Shown here in pieces: positions 5,198 through 5,247 of a stretch of DNA of 5,247 nt. The stretch lies in assembly GCA_937902865.1 (NCBI GenBank), contig CALFNJ010000501.1:1-5247 (forward strand), written 5' to 3'. The notes under the pieces are model-generated. The model searched no databases, was not told the origin of the DNA, and saw only the letters and a list, made by a program, of their open reading frames with translations. Positions within the stretch are counted from its first letter, which is position 1, and each line of letters starts with the position of its first letter. Position numbers and translations under genes: made by a program. Source of the stretch: an uncultured Opitutaceae bacterium (GTDB lineage: Bacteria; Verrucomicrobiota; Verrucomicrobiia; Opitutales; Opitutaceae).

Positions 5198-5247
5198 GGT
5201 AGGGCGAACCGTCCCGGTGAGCCGCGGCTCGGCGGGGACGCCTCGCC
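5198..5247. repeat. nested palindromic (REP/MITE-like) element truncated by the right edge
   Basis: Several nested complementary arms share one centre: GGCGA (5203-5207) with TCGCC (5243-5247), GTCCC (5211-5215) with GGGAC (5235-5239), and a perfect 12-bp palindrome GAGCCGCGGCTC (5219-5230) at the core. The left end is GGTAGGGCGA, so an intact element would be expected to continue with CTACC just beyond the window. I recall similar GGTAGGGCG-bounded elements from Opitutaceae intergenic DNA, but this could not be checked. A folded transcript would be a strong cruciform or hairpin. Confidence 0.6.

Overview
This window is GC-rich chromosomal DNA from a bacterium, most likely a verrucomicrobium of the Opitutales/Opitutaceae type. 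That placement is an inference from three things: the style of the proteins, the small CII-like helix-turn-helix protein beside the sucCD genes, and the intergenic repeats. No rRNA or other marker gene is present to settle it.

Layout. Almost all of positions 1-4461 is one co-directional block on the minus strand. Read in the direction of transcription it holds sucC (4461-3277), a small VOC/glyoxalase-fold protein (3144-2782), sucD (2714-1791), an LCMT-type SAM-dependent methyltransferase (1717-806) and an FAD-linked oxidase (809 to the left edge, incomplete). The two succinyl-CoA synthetase subunits look intact: the beta-subunit metal ligands, the alpha-subunit phospho-histidine and the CoA-site cysteine are all present. 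The methyltransferase and oxidase overlap by ATGA and are probably translationally coupled. To the right, a 133-bp intergenic region separates sucC from a divergent plus-strand gene for a 156-residue protein resembling phage CII-type regulators (4595-5065). The final 182 bp hold no gene but contain hairpin-forming and repeat-like sequence.

How the genes work together. SucC and SucD form succinyl-CoA synthetase, the substrate-level phosphorylation step of the TCA cycle. The VOC protein lies between the two subunit genes, so it is probably on the same message, but its role is unknown. The methyltransferase/oxidase pair may be a separate small pathway appended to the operon. The divergent helix-turn-helix protein could regulate the sucC promoter, but only its position suggests this.

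The most interesting non-coding signal is in the two gaps around the VOC gene. They hold three different short arrays with a 7-nt period (units related to CAGGAGA, AAGTAAC/AGGTACC and CTCGCTA on the plus strand). They resemble in form the heptanucleotide STRR repeats known from filamentous cyanobacteria. Other notable signals are a perfect hairpin whose loop is the sucC stop codon and a nested palindromic element cut by the right edge. I found no defence system, CRISPR array, transposase, tRNA or rRNA.
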